From contig CM062813.1 of assembly GCA_031772625.1 (NCBI GenBank), positions 691,434,420 to 691,498,419 of the forward strand: a DNA stretch of 64,000 nt, in the 5' to 3' direction. Source of the DNA: Pinus tabuliformis (taxonomy: Eukaryota; Streptophyta; Pinopsida; Pinales; Pinaceae). Below the pieces are notes generated by a model, which was not told the origin of the DNA, did not search any database, and worked only from the letters and a program-made list of their open reading frames with translations. Of this stretch, positions 22,936 through 34,154 are shown one piece after another (the stretch's first letter is position 1; each line of letters starts with the position of its first letter). The translations under genes were made by a program, and so were the position numbers.

Positions 22936-23600
22936 AAGTTGGTTTCTCATATCACAACTGAAACACCAGAGACAAATGATTTGCTTTCCTTCTCAGATAC
23001 CATGGGCATATCTCCATTTTTCCCTAATTTAGGATCAGGGGCGGTGGAAAGTTCAAATATCGAAACAATAGGGTTTTCAAGATATCTAACTGAAGGTAGA
23101 GAATGGCTTCTTTCTCGGGGTCCTAATATCTGTACAGTTGGAATATCGCTCGAGGCACTGAACTTTGCGGAAGGATGTTTTGCTCAATTGAGCATCAGAG
23201 GGGTACCAATTGTTGAGGGTTTCACCACACCTGAAATACTCATAAACTTAGGCCCCCTATAATCCATTGGAGAAAGGAATATAGGGTTTCCCCTGCAGGA
23301 GGAAACCCTATATTCCTTTCTAGATACAAGGGAGGGTTTAGTGGAAAACCTCATTCTGCAATACAAAGGTTAGGCGCACAAGCAAAAATTAGATTATGAA
23401 GGGGTACCCTTTCGATGTCATCACTGCCACAAATTGGGCACATTTATAGGGAATGTCCATTGGTACAAAAACATCAAGGAAATTGGGCTTCTGGTGGCTC
23501 AACTGTTTTGAAGGGTATGGGTAATAATATGGAAAAGGGAAGGAGGAATGAATGCAGATGAACTCTTCCTAAAGGCAGTAGAATCCTCCAAAAAGACTGT
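22936..23600 (+). pseudogene. LINE ORF1, internally deleted, copy A
   Basis: The N-terminal region reads VSHITTETPETNDLLSFSD through 23262 and matches copy B. About 700 bp that in B encode the DUF4283-like domain are missing. The sequence resumes near 23322 with the part that leads to the CCHC knuckle; here FRCHHCHKLG is still seen, but a frameshift and a stop break it. ORF1 of this type binds the LINE RNA. The deletion point carries a 21-bp inverted repeat, described separately. Confidence 0.65.
23271..23321. repeat. 21-bp inverted repeat at a deletion junction
   Basis: The left arm (23271-23291) and right arm (23301-23321) are exact reverse complements, with a 9-base centre CCTGCAGGA. In copy B only the left arm and its context exist, followed by about 700 bp absent from A. 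The right arm is therefore new sequence at the deletion point. Confidence 0.85.
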
Positions 23601-24125
23601 GGAAAAAAATCTTCCTGTCAACCAGGATGGTTCTCCTCCTCAAGTACTCGACAAGGCTTCAAGGTCATCGCTTATGGTGACAAGTACTTTTTCTACTCGT
23701 TCCCTTATTATTGGTCAAAACATTGCTTCTATTTTTCAAATATCTATTTTTTTCATGATTCTATGATGGAAAGGGTTTCCAAAACACATGTGGGGTTATT
23801 CACTGTCCGATTGAACCAGTAACAGTCTGTTGTCCACTCCTCAGTCCATCCATATATATTTCTAATGGTTCTTCATTTGACTCCTGTAGAATCCTTAGGT
23901 ACAACTTGAGATCTAGATCAAGACACCTGTCACAGGGGAATACCCAGTTGGGTACAAAGAAGGGCCTTGGGTAGATATCTCCCTCCAAAATACCTAAAAT
24001 TCATCGTGGTAGGCAATATCATATATCCAAAGCCATTCACTAGGCAATCAAGATATAGTTGTTGGTCACTAACTTTCCTTAGATGGGGTCCTTAGAGCTC
24101 GATAAGCCCCGACTCATGTTCCAAA

Positions 24126-27100
24126 ATGAAGTGTATCTCTTTCAATTGTGAGGTTTGGATAGTCATCCTAAAAACCTAGCCTTGAAGCAATTGTTTATGG
24201 CGAACATGCTTGATGTGATTTTACTACAAGAGATGTTAGGTGCTAGTATGGAGATCGAAAATGAGCTTAGGGGTATGATTAGTAACTGGGAATTTTTTTC
24301 CATATATGCTAGAGGGAGATCAAGGGGAATTGCCATATAGATAAATTGTAGAACCATGAAGGTGTTGAATACATGGGGAAGTGAAGGAATATTAGGTGCA
24401 TAAATATTTTCAAAAGAATTCGGATCGGAGATCAGGTTGGTTAATGTTTATGGTTCATGTGTGGAGAGGGTGGGTTTCTGGAATAGATTGATGAAAAATC
24501 CTTCATGCAAGTGAATAATCTGGTCATTGGTGGGGATTTAAATTTCTCAATGGGACAATCGGAAATCTGGGGGACTCACGCACAACAAGATCACCTGTCT
24601 GATTATTTTTCCTACATGATCGAATCCAATCATCTGGTCCATATTTGTTTGACTAGACTCATGCCTACATGGAGAAATCGTAGGACAAGATATCAATCCA
24701 TTGCTAAAAGGATCAATCAATTTTTCCTTTTATCGAAGATACATTATTGGAAAACATTCCTCTTTTCAGGAAATGTGTAGGGATTGGAGGAGTATCTGAT
24801 CATTTCCCTATATATTTAGAATTGGCAGGGCAACTTCGGAAGCCAAAATCCCCATTCAAATTCAACAAATCATGGTTGAAGGAGGATTAATTTAAATAGA
24901 TGGTTAGGGATACATGGTGACATGTTGATATTAATGAATGAGGGTCTACAGCAAGATGTTTTGAAGAAAATATGAATACTATCAAAAAAAAAATGGACTA
25001 GGTGAAGAGCAAGAGGAAGTGAGATGAGGAAGAACTTAATAGTATTGTAGAAGAAATCAGGTAAAGGGAGCAGCCTGGAGGGGGGGATACGACAGTATTG
25101 ACACTAAACTATAGCTCATACAACTAGAATTAAAAAATAATAATCTGCTTAAGAACAGGGAAGAGACTTGTAGACTGAGAAGTTGGGCTATCTGGTTACA
25201 AGCAGGGGATGACAATACAAAGTTTTTCCGACAATATGCAAAAGGAAGAAAGGCTATCAACACTATATGGGAATTGTCAGATGCACACGCTGAAAAGGCC
25301 TCTTCTTTCAGCAAACTGACAAGAGTCAGGGTGCGATATTTTCATTCCATATTTTAGGCTAATCAGGAAGTATCTCTTCCTGAAATTATCCAGACTGCCT
25401 CCCTATTTTCTTGATATGTTGATGATGATTTAAATGTCGAATTAATGGCCCCAGTAACAACTGGTGAACTGGAATCAATTTTACACTTGTTCAAGAAATA
25501 AAAGAGTATGGGGCCAGATGGATGGTCAATTGAATTCTTTCTGGGATTTTATGATTTAGTTGGAAATGACATTTTGAAGGTAGCGGAAGAGTGTAGAACG
25601 TGGGGTAAAATATATGATGCTTTCAATGCCACATTCGTTGCTCCTATTCTGAAAGTAGATAAACCCTAGTCCTATGACAATTATCGGCTTATTTCCTTAT
25701 GCAACTGCATTTAAAAGATTATTGCAAATAGGATGAAACCGATTTTGGCCAAACATATATCAAATGAACAGTTTTCATTCTTGAATGATCGTCAGATACA
25801 TGAAGCCGTAGGAGTCGCACAGGAAGAGATGCAAAACTTAAAGATGAATAAACTGAAGGGTATGATTCTCAAGATAGATTTGGAAAAAGAGCATGATAAA
25901 GCCAGTTGGCTTTATATCAAGATGTTACTCACACACTTGGGATTTCAAATAAATTTTATAAACTGGATTATGTTTTGCATCATTTCAGTTTCTTTTGCAA
26001 TGTTAATTAATGGAGCTACAACTGATTTTTTTCATGCAGAAATAGGGTTAAGGCGGGGATGTCCCTTATCACCATTATTGTTTTTACTTGGTATGGAGGG
26101 TCCCAATAGAATTATAATGGATGCAAAAGCAAGATGAGTCTTCAAAGGTGCACTTATCATCAGGAATATATCATTATCACATCTACTATTTGTATGTGAT
26201 GTTCTAATATTTCTTGACGGATCTAGGAGTGATGTTGTAAAATTGAAACAAATTATTCATCTATTTAGGAAGGCAACGGGCATGGAAATAAGCCCACACA
26301 AGTCAACTATTACAGCGGTTGGATGTTCTAGAGATGAAATATCATACATCAGGGAGATATTTCAATTTCGCATGGTCGATATGTAAGAGGGCATAAAGTA
26401 CTTGGGATTTAGGTTTAAAACCAATGATTACAGGAAGACGGATTGGATGTGGATGATTGTGAAGATAGGAAAAATATTAAACTTATGGTGCCACAGATGG
26501 TTATCTCGGGCAGGAAGATTGGTTCTTATAAAATCTGTATTGGAAGCAATTATTGTCTTTTGGATGGTTCTTACCTGGATTTCGAAAGGCATTCTACACA
26601 TAATTCGTAAGAAATGTTGTGAATATCTATGGCGTGGGGAAAAAGAATGCAGGATCTTTGCATGGATCAGATGGGAATGCATTGCATTACTAAAAAAATG
26701 GGGCAGATGGGGTATCAAGGACTTGTTCACTTTCTCAAGGGCATTGGTTGCAAAGGTTGGTTGGAGGTTGATAACGATAATCAACCTTTGGATAGAGATC
26801 ATCATAAGGAAGTACATTTATCATCTGTCAATTATTGATTGGATTTGTCTGCAAGGCAAATTCAAAAAAAATGTATCAGCCATATGGAAAGTTGCGCTAA
26901 CATCTTTTAACATAATTGAACTAGGATTGGCATGGAGAATTGGATCAAGGGAACAGGCCCTGATTGGAGTTTATTCTTGGTCTGGCAGCAAATATAGGTA
27001 CACTCTCCCTCTCGATCTCATAAATTTTCTAAGCGGGCAAGGAATAAAAATGATCAATCAGATATCAGGCCCAAATGCCACTTCAATATGGGGTCGGGGA

Positions 27101-28210
27101 TGGATGACTACACAAAGAATTAATATACCTAAACAATGGCAACAAACTTTGCAGGAATTCACAAATGCATTGTCCAGAGCACATGTTAGGATAACAGACA
27201 AGGAGGATGAATTGGTATGGATCCATTCGAAAAGGGGTATATACAATCCCAAAGAAGGATATTTGGTTGCATATGAGTATAAAAAACGTGAAGAAACTTG
27301 TTGGTGGTGGAATAGTATTTGGAAGCTGAAAAGTCCTCCAAAAACTATATTATTATTATGGTGTATCCTAACAAACAAAATCTCTACAGCTGAAATTTTA
27401 AAGAAAAGAGCCTTACAGAGACCTACATGGTGTTCATTGTGTCAATGTGTTGAATAAATGGTAGAGCGCCTTTTCATTACATGTTTGACAACAAATAGGA
27501 TTTGGAACCTAGCATATCAATATTTAGGCATCTGATATAGATGGAAAGGAGGCTCGGTAAATGAAGCATGGCAGGAATGGTATCAAGAGCCCAAATCCAA
27601 AAATCTATGGAACCTTCCAAGTCTAATTTGTTGGGATATGTGGATAGGGAAGAATAAGAAGATATCCAAAGATCAATTGTTTAATCCAGAAAAGTTGGGA
27701 ACTTGTCTACTTTCCATATACGAGCTCATCCCAGAAGATCCACTCACTGGTACAAATCATACGATCACAACTAAAATGATTGATAACTCAAAGCCTTGGG
27801 CATATTTCAATGGATCTGCAAATGAGAATAGTAGCGGAGGGGGAGCTATCATGTTCCTATATGAAAATCATTTCTTCAAAATGAGTTTTGGTTATGGGCA
27901 TGGTACAAATAATTTTGTTGAACTTTTCAGTTTGAAGTTGCTACTTTTATTTGCATTAGAGAAGGGGTGTGGAAAATTACAGGTATTTGGAGACTAAAAA
28001 ATTGTTATAGACTGGTTCAATTGGACAATGCAATGTCACAAACACACTTAGAAATCTATTGGAAGATATCCTCATGATAAAATAACAATTTGATGGCATT
28101 TAATGTTTGCATATTTATAGAGAAAGAAACACCATTTCTGATCAGCTATCTAAAGAAGGTGCGCAACAAGTTTCAGGCACATGGATGATCCACAAGCATA
28201 ATGGGACGAA
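24126..28210 (+). pseudogene. LINE ORF2: endonuclease, RT, RNase H, copy A
   Basis: It begins MKCISFNC at 24126; a one-base loss compared with copy B then shifts the frame. Endonuclease motifs follow: LLQEML, IGGDLNFSM (about 24520) and GVSDHFP. RT motifs are IDLEKEHDKASW (25876), GLRRGCPLSPLLF (26046) and LLFVCDVLIF (about 26183), where the usual F-A-D-D has become F-V-C-D. The longest open part (26402-27457) covers the thumb and the C-terminal CX2C region (WCSLCQC). An RNase H-like domain near 27800 reads AYFNGSANENSSGGGA, with Asn in place of the first catalytic Asp. Multiple stops and frameshifts make it inactive. Confidence 0.85.
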
Positions 28211-28535
28211 TTACTTTTAGTACTATAGTCATCCTTTATTTATTTATTTTGGCTTACAAATAGGCTGATGGGATATAGGACAATTTGAGACAGGAAACTC
28301 TTGATGACAACTCGCAGTTACATGAGATACTATTCATGACACTTATTTATGTCTCTTTTTGGATATTATGTACATATTATCTAGTTTCTGATACGGTTGT
28401 ATAAACAGTGACGTAGGTATAGACATCAGTAAATGAATCTGTTATGTGGTCGATATTATTATCTGATAGATAGTTTTTGCAATCCAACAAGGATAACAAC
28501 ATCTAAAGAATTATTTTTTCAAGATATGCTAGATA

Positions 28536-28629
28536 GCACCTACTACATGTAATTTTCATTTTTATTTAATGGAAATTACGATTTTTCCTTTGAAAAAAAA
28601 GAAGAAGAAAGAAAGAAAAAAAAAAAAAA
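28536..28629 (+). other. LINE 3' end and A-rich tail, copy A
   Basis: The last unique bases run GCACCTACTACATGTAATTT, then AAATTACGATTTTTCCTTTG, followed by an A/G-rich tail. This terminus resembles that of the minus-strand element at 31964-34222. Confidence 0.7.
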
Positions 28630-31600
28630 TGATTTTGCATAGTTTAATTTAAATACTTCACTCAAATATTAATAATTCATTTTTTGTATAAGTACAAAGA
28701 TAACCCAAAAAAAAAAACGAATTTGAAATGATCTCTTTTATTATTATATTCTGGTTATAACCAAATTAAAGCATTGAAAATAAGCATCAGATCTAATCAC
28801 TTTGAGAATATTGGTGTTGAGCGCTCAGTTTTAACTAAAATTTAACTACTAGATAAAGCAATCCACTAATTGGAATGTGGTTTAATAATCTAAGAATGAA
28901 CTACAAAGAGTGTCGTGTATAACAAAAGTATCAAAGTTGGATCGAAGGTTGCGGATGGTGAAATTTGAGGCAATCGGTTAACCACTCAAAAGGGAATTAT
29001 AACCACTCTGAAAAATATATTAAACCATCATAGGGTTTTGCAACCATGGGATAAGATCAAGTGGAGAATGTGTGTTCATAAATAATTCTACGCTGTTAAT
29101 CCAAATTGCAGTGTGATTCCAGAGCAGCAGAGATAGGTTTATGAAAAGCAAAAGTCTCGAGCAAAAAAAGTTGCACATCATTATCAAAAAGTATTGTAGG
29201 TACCAACATGCTCTCCGTGCCATTAAAAAAAAAAACCTGAATGTAAAAATCATACTCTATTAAACACTCTAATGATACTTATTCCCTGACAAAGGCTACA
29301 AAACTTGTTCAAAAAGTCGAAAAGAAAAAAAGAAAAAAATTGTTAATTGTAAGGTGTCGATCCTATGCTCTTAAGCGTTGAAGCCATATAATGTGATTAG
29401 TGTGGATAGATGTATTATAAATTACATCTTTTATTTTAACTTTCAAGAAAAATCAATTAATCTAAAATATTATATTTTAAATAATGATAAATAATAATAA
29501 TAATTGTGACAAAAGAAAAGTAATGTTTAAAAGAAATAGCATATATTTTATTTTGGAAAGAATGCATGCATGTTTTGACATATGTCATTACAAAGTTTTA
29601 TTTCACGACATCACAACTATTCTGGTTTTTACTTTGTAAATTTGAGTTTTATGAGACCTTTTATTATTCCCTCAGCAGCAGGGTAATAACGTATTCAAAA
29701 ATTATTGATGTTGACATTAATTTTAAATTTACTAACAATTAAATGATTTTATCTAATGTTTACTTTTGAAAGGAAAAAAAAAAATTAAATCTTTTTTTTC
29801 TACATTTGATTGGTTAAAGTCTTATTTTGTAATGATAATATGTACTTTGACAAATTGATGGTAATGCACAAAAAAATCTTAATTGATTACAAAAATTTGA
29901 CATACTTCTTCCAAGTAATTAAAACCCATGGTACTTATTGCAGGAGAAAATTAATTTTTTTTATTTACTGACAACATCACGATTTCATTCGATAAAGTTG
30001 ATGTACTTCGATAACTCCCGACAGCTCTGGTGTAACGGCTCACTCCGTTTTGGTGTGGCCGTACACGAGGCTGATGCCACGTCCTCCTGAAAGAAAATAA
30101 ATAATATATTTCCTACAGTCTTCAATGCATAGCACTCATGGCACCACATATCAAATTACATAATGTTTAAAAGATTACTCATCGTATAATGGAATCACAA
30201 CCATTGCAACATCAACGCATATAATAAAATCCAAGCTCATAAAAATCCCAAAGCACATGCAAATTCTTGATTTTATTAGTAGGAAATTTTAATCAATAGA
30301 ATGGCTTTAACGCATAATGGGACATCGATCAATATACATGCCATATACCACACAACCATACATATGTTGCAGGAGTGAACACACCAGAAGTTTGGACCAT
30401 TCAATGCTTCAACAACATTCTAGAGAGTTAGACAAAAAAAAAATCGCTTTAGTCACCCCTCTGAAAAATACTACTAATTTGGCGGTTGCTTCCATGCTAA
30501 CTTATCCTCTCTTTATTTAATGCTTTCCAACTTCCACAATATCTTACCGCTAAAGTAACTTCGTGGCTATTTATATTCCAAATCTCGATATTGTGTGTAA
30601 TTTGGCTGAATATTCCAATCCCATACCACGTCTTTCCACAAATTTCAAGTGTTTGTTGTTTTTATTGTCTTTACTATGAGAGGTAATTTAATTTAATTAT
30701 CCACTTTAATTGGTACCTGGAATTTTGACAATGATATTATGTAATAACATATTTAAAAAATATTGATGTTGACATTAATTTTAAATTTCCCAAAAATCAA
30801 ATGATCTTATATAATGTTTACCTTTGAAAAAAAAATATTATTATTATTATTTTTAAGTCTATTTTTTTTACACTCTGATTGGTTGACAAATTAATGGCAG
30901 TATACAGAAAATCTTAATATAACTATTCTTCGATTGTGCATGTGGTTGTGATGACGTTTAAAATAAAATTAAAAAACGAACCATTGCCTTTTCCAAAGAT
31001 TGCAATGAGGGTTGGCGTTTTGCATAAACAAGATATAAAATATTAGATTAGACACAAAGATAATCATTGATTTACAACTTGTCGTGTGTAACTTGTATGA
31101 AAACTTTGCAGTTGCAATTTAGTAATGGAGCATTAAAGGGAGTCCTCAAAAATAGTACAATATAAATAATATATAAGCGATAGCGAGAGGAGTTCTCCGA
31201 AAGTGGCAGGAGTTACGTCTTTGCATGTACCATGTAAAATATTTTTTTAATATAAAAGAAAGATTTTTTTAAAATTTGATGGTACATTGTAATAAAAGGT
31301 TTGTACAAATTATTATAATTAGATTACAGATGTCATTTTTATATTTTTTTTCAAATTAATGTTTTATATGTTATTTTTTATTTCTGATAAATAGAAATTA
31401 AACTCCATAAAATTTGTCTTTTTAATATTCTAGATCAATCACAAATTAAAGTTTTTGAATTTCAAATATTTTATAAATAATTTTAATTTTGGAAAAAAAT
31501 ATTTTAATATGATAATTTTTTAAGAAGTTTAATAAACTTTATAAATTGTTTCAAAAATTTAAGATGAGAGTTCAAAGGTTTTTTACTATAAACTGATTTT

Positions 31601-31950
31601 AATATAACTAGCCTAAAAGTAGGTATAATAATGCAATTTTTATTTTCCATGGACTTGTACTTTAAATTCCATTAAAAGTAGGTATAATAATGCAACTTTT
31701 GTTTTCCATGGATTTGTACTTTAACTTCCATTTATTGTTGTGGTACACAAACAAGAAGGATAATAATGGAAGAATGTGTAAAATTAATGTGAAGTAAAAT
31801 TAAATTATATTATATTTTTATTGTATTCACTCGCTATTGGGAATAATTTATATTAGCAAGAAATAAAATATTATATATGGCTATGTTATTGTCAAGTAAA
31901 GTGAAAGAATTAATGGTTGAAGTGATCTAGCTTTTTAATAAATATCAAAT
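28630..31950. other. AT-rich spacer, copy A; no gene seen
   Basis: Colinear with 53430-58800 of copy B apart from the insertions listed there. A block of roughly 180 bp (TTGATGTTGACATTAATTTT, then TAATGTTTAC and CTGATTGGTT) occurs twice in direct orientation, near 29700 and 30760. Bases near 28660-28770 are missing from B. Small ORFs such as 30317-30520 are not supported. Confidence 0.5.
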
Positions 31951-31963
31951 AGCTTAAATCTAG
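31951..31963 (+). other. target-site duplication, left
   Basis: AGCTTAAATCTAG, repeated at 34223-34235 as AGCTTAAATCTGG. The unoccupied site in copy B (about 58802-58814) reads ACCATAAATTTGG. Confidence 0.8.
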
Positions 31964-32058
31964 TTTTTTTTTTTTTTCCCCTAGGAAAAAGTCGTAATTT
32001 TATTCATAATTGATAAAATTACATTTTGTAGATGCCAAGGCATATGCAGATGGCTGAT

Positions 32059-32130
32059 CCTGTAATGACAGGCAGCGAACAGAGACAATAACACTAAATA
32101 GCAAAAGAACTATTCCTGTAAAGACAGGAA
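32059..32130 (-). other. two small hairpins in the 3' UTR
   Basis: TTCCTGTAAAGACAGGAA at 32113-32130 is a 7-bp stem with a 4-base loop, and CCTGTAATGACAGG at 32059-32072 repeats the stem in shorter form (5 bp). They lie between the stop codon and the poly(A) tail, where LINE reverse transcriptases can recognise RNA. Function is inference. Confidence 0.5.
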
Positions 32131-32177
32131 CCAACAGAGTAACAGAAAAAAGAAAAAAATAATATGTTCCAGCAAGC

Positions 32178-34154
32178 CTATACTTTTCTTCCCTTCTTCT
32201 TCTCCACCCGACGCCATCCTCCCGAGTCAGCAGTGGGTGTAATAATAGCTAGCTGGTTTTCCATTGTGTTCATTTGTAGTTCTTTGTCTGATTCTGAGCC
32301 CTCTGAGCCGTGGGTTCTCTTTATGCCACTTACTTCCATTTGTAACTCTTGATGCAGATCTGTAATGATCGGCCCCGTGTGAGTAGAAGGGGTAATCGCT
32401 TCCTGAGTTTGTTTCTGTCCCATTTGAGAGTCTGGTTCCGTCTGGTTCTCTGTGGGTTCCTCATTTATGTCCTCTTCTTCCAATGGGTCTGTGTGCTGCC
32501 AGCCTTTGGGCTTTTTTTGTTGTTTCTTAGTTTTCCGGGGGTCCTTTCGAGCTAATGGGCAGTCATATTGAAGGTGCCCTGTCCGCGTACAGCTCCTGCA
32601 TCGGAATGCTGTGTTTTCGTAGTCAAGCTGTTGTATCCATTGAGTATTATTGAAGTTCAGCGTGATGTGGTCAGGTAGCCCCTCACTCAAGTCCACTTCT
32701 ACACATATTCTGGCAAATGTAAAGATTCCCCTGATAGCTCTATCTTCATCCATTTTTAGGAATTTCCCTAGAGAATTCCCAATGGCGATTAACACTTTTT
32801 GATGCCAGAAGTGTAGTGGGAGTCCATGTAGCCTCACCCATACAGGCATTTTTGAGACTATCATTGTAGTAGCATCAAAATCCGAGAACCAGGGGGTGGT
32901 AAAGAGGCCGGCACTGCCCCAGAACCAAGGCCCCTGATTGATAATGCTGTCTCTTTCCTGTTCTGTATTAAATCTAACTATGAAAAACCCCTTGGGGCAG
33001 AGATAAATTTCACAGTTAGGTGTCCATGTTGAGTAGATCCATTGATGCAGGGCATCTGATTTAGGCCAGAAGCCATTGAATCTACAAATAACTGCAGTAT
33101 TAGATAAATCGGTGTATAGGCTATTTACCTCTGGCATAGTTACTTGCAGAGTTGGTGATTCTGGCTTTTGTTCAACGATGTAGGGTCCTGGCAACCCTGA
33201 TGGTGGTGTTGTTTTATTTTCCATTTTTTTTCCTTTCACTGCATCCCGAAAAGAGCTGGTATTTTTTGAGCTGGAACCAGTGCTTCCACCACACAGTCGC
33301 AGATTAAGAGTGATGGTTGAATCGTTGGTAATACCGTAGTGCTGGAGTGTTTGGTTGTCCTGCAAACTGAACCCAGAATATATAAGGTTTTGATATTGAG
33401 CTGGGGTTCCAAGGTGACCCTGGATCTTCTTCTTTAACTCGTGTATGCTCATCCCCTTACTGATTCTCATGCAAAAATGTTTGCCTTCAATCGATTTAAT
33501 GAAGATCTGGATCAGATCTGTGTTCGTGAGGAGTAGGCCCTGATTCACTGGTTTATGAGCCAGTTCTGGCGGAAATATGGCAGATCTGGGGTTCACATAT
33601 CTTCCTACTGTGGGAGAGAAAAGTCTGCCTCCATCCACCGATTTACCCGATGCTGCTATCGCAGATTCGATGTGAACTGCGGCAGATCCAGCTCTTTCAG
33701 CATTGATGTCCATGAGAAAGCCCCAGATCTGGCCATCCTCACTCTGTTTGGCTCCCGCACACACAGCCATCTCCAGCCATTCCGCTTCGCCCTTGTCCAA
33801 AAGCGCACATAATGCCTCTGATTCAAGATGGTGTTCTGAATACGTTTGCGGATCTGGTCGTTTGCTAGCTGTATCATCCTTGTCGTGACCTGTTTCAATA
33901 GAAGTAAACAGTTTGCAATAAAAATGACCCTTAGACAGGTAATAAGGGCTCGTCCATGACCTGTGGGCAGTCAAAACGGCCTTCAGGGATCGATTTGGTG
34001 CAGAAAGATTGTGTTTTGTTCCGCTACGGTACCAAATCCATGACGGCGTGTACAGATCCGTTATTCCTGCGGTCGATTTCCCCCAAGGTCTCTCCGTTTC
34101 CTCAGTCCCTTCGCAGTGCTGCAGAGTGTTGGCGGCCCCAAAAACCCTAGCCAT
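32178..34154 (-). CDS. LINE ORF1 protein: ubiquitin-like + DUF4283-like + CCHC
   Basis: The protein has 658 residues and its ATG sits in a good context (AAGATGG). Residues 1-214 are unrecognised. Residues 215-290 (nt 33512-33285) form a ubiquitin-like domain of exactly 76 residues: it starts IQIFIK, keeps K6, K11, K27, K29, I44 and R72, and ends LRLCGG. By hand count 31 of 76 positions equal ubiquitin without gaps; K48 and K63 are F and N. A Ser/Lys linker follows. Residues about 354-490 are DUF4283-like (RFNGFW, VWVRLHGLPLHFW). A CCHC knuckle lies at C519, C522, H527 and C532. The tail is Glu/Gln-rich and then basic (RRVEKKKGRKV). DUF4283 plus CCHC is the RNA-binding ORF1 of plant LINEs. The role of the ubiquitin-like part is unknown; the Gly-Gly followed by Ser would suit a deubiquitinase-type cut, which is inference. 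Confidence 0.88.
   Translation of the reverse strand: MARVFGAANTLQHCEGTEETERPWGKSTAGITDLYTPSWIWYRSGTKHNLSAPNRSLKAVLTAHRSWTSPYYLSKGHFYCKLFTSIETGHDKDDTASKRPDPQTYSEHHLESEALCALLDKGEAEWLEMAVCAGAKQSEDGQIWGFLMDINAERAGSAAVHIESAIAASGKSVDGGRLFSPTVGRYVNPRSAIFPPELAHKPVNQGLLLTNTDLIQIFIKSIEGKHFCMRISKGMSIHELKKKIQGHLGTPAQYQNLIYSGFSLQDNQTLQHYGITNDSTITLNLRLCGGSTGSSSKNTSSFRDAVKGKKMENKTTPPSGLPGPYIVEQKPESPTLQVTMPEVNSLYTDLSNTAVICRFNGFWPKSDALHQWIYSTWTPNCEIYLCPKGFFIVRFNTEQERDSIINQGPWFWGSAGLFTTPWFSDFDATTMIVSKMPVWVRLHGLPLHFWHQKVLIAIGNSLGKFLKMDEDRAIRGIFTFARICVEVDLSEGLPDHITLNFNNTQWIQQLDYENTAFRCRSCTRTGHLQYDCPLARKDPRKTKKQQKKPKGWQHTDPLEEEDINEEPTENQTEPDSQMGQKQTQEAITPSTHTGPIITDLHQELQMEVSGIKRTHGSEGSESDKELQMNTMENQLAIITPTADSGGWRRVEKKKGRKV

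Larger units (their letters stand above)
22600..28629 (+). mobile_element. L1-type LINE, dead, copy A
   Basis: A poly(A)-ended element with ORF1 (zinc-knuckle remnant), ORF2 (endonuclease, RT, C-terminal zinc-binding part) and an RNase H domain, followed by an A/G-rich tail at 28592-28629. The order and the RNase H are those of plant L1 elements. Copy B carries the same insertion (47117-53430), so it was in place before the duplication. The start is approximate and no target duplication was identified. Confidence 0.75.

Noticed and set aside
26402-27457. 351-codon ORF as an intact gene
   Set aside because: It is the C-terminal part of a LINE ORF2 with stops and frameshifts before and after it.
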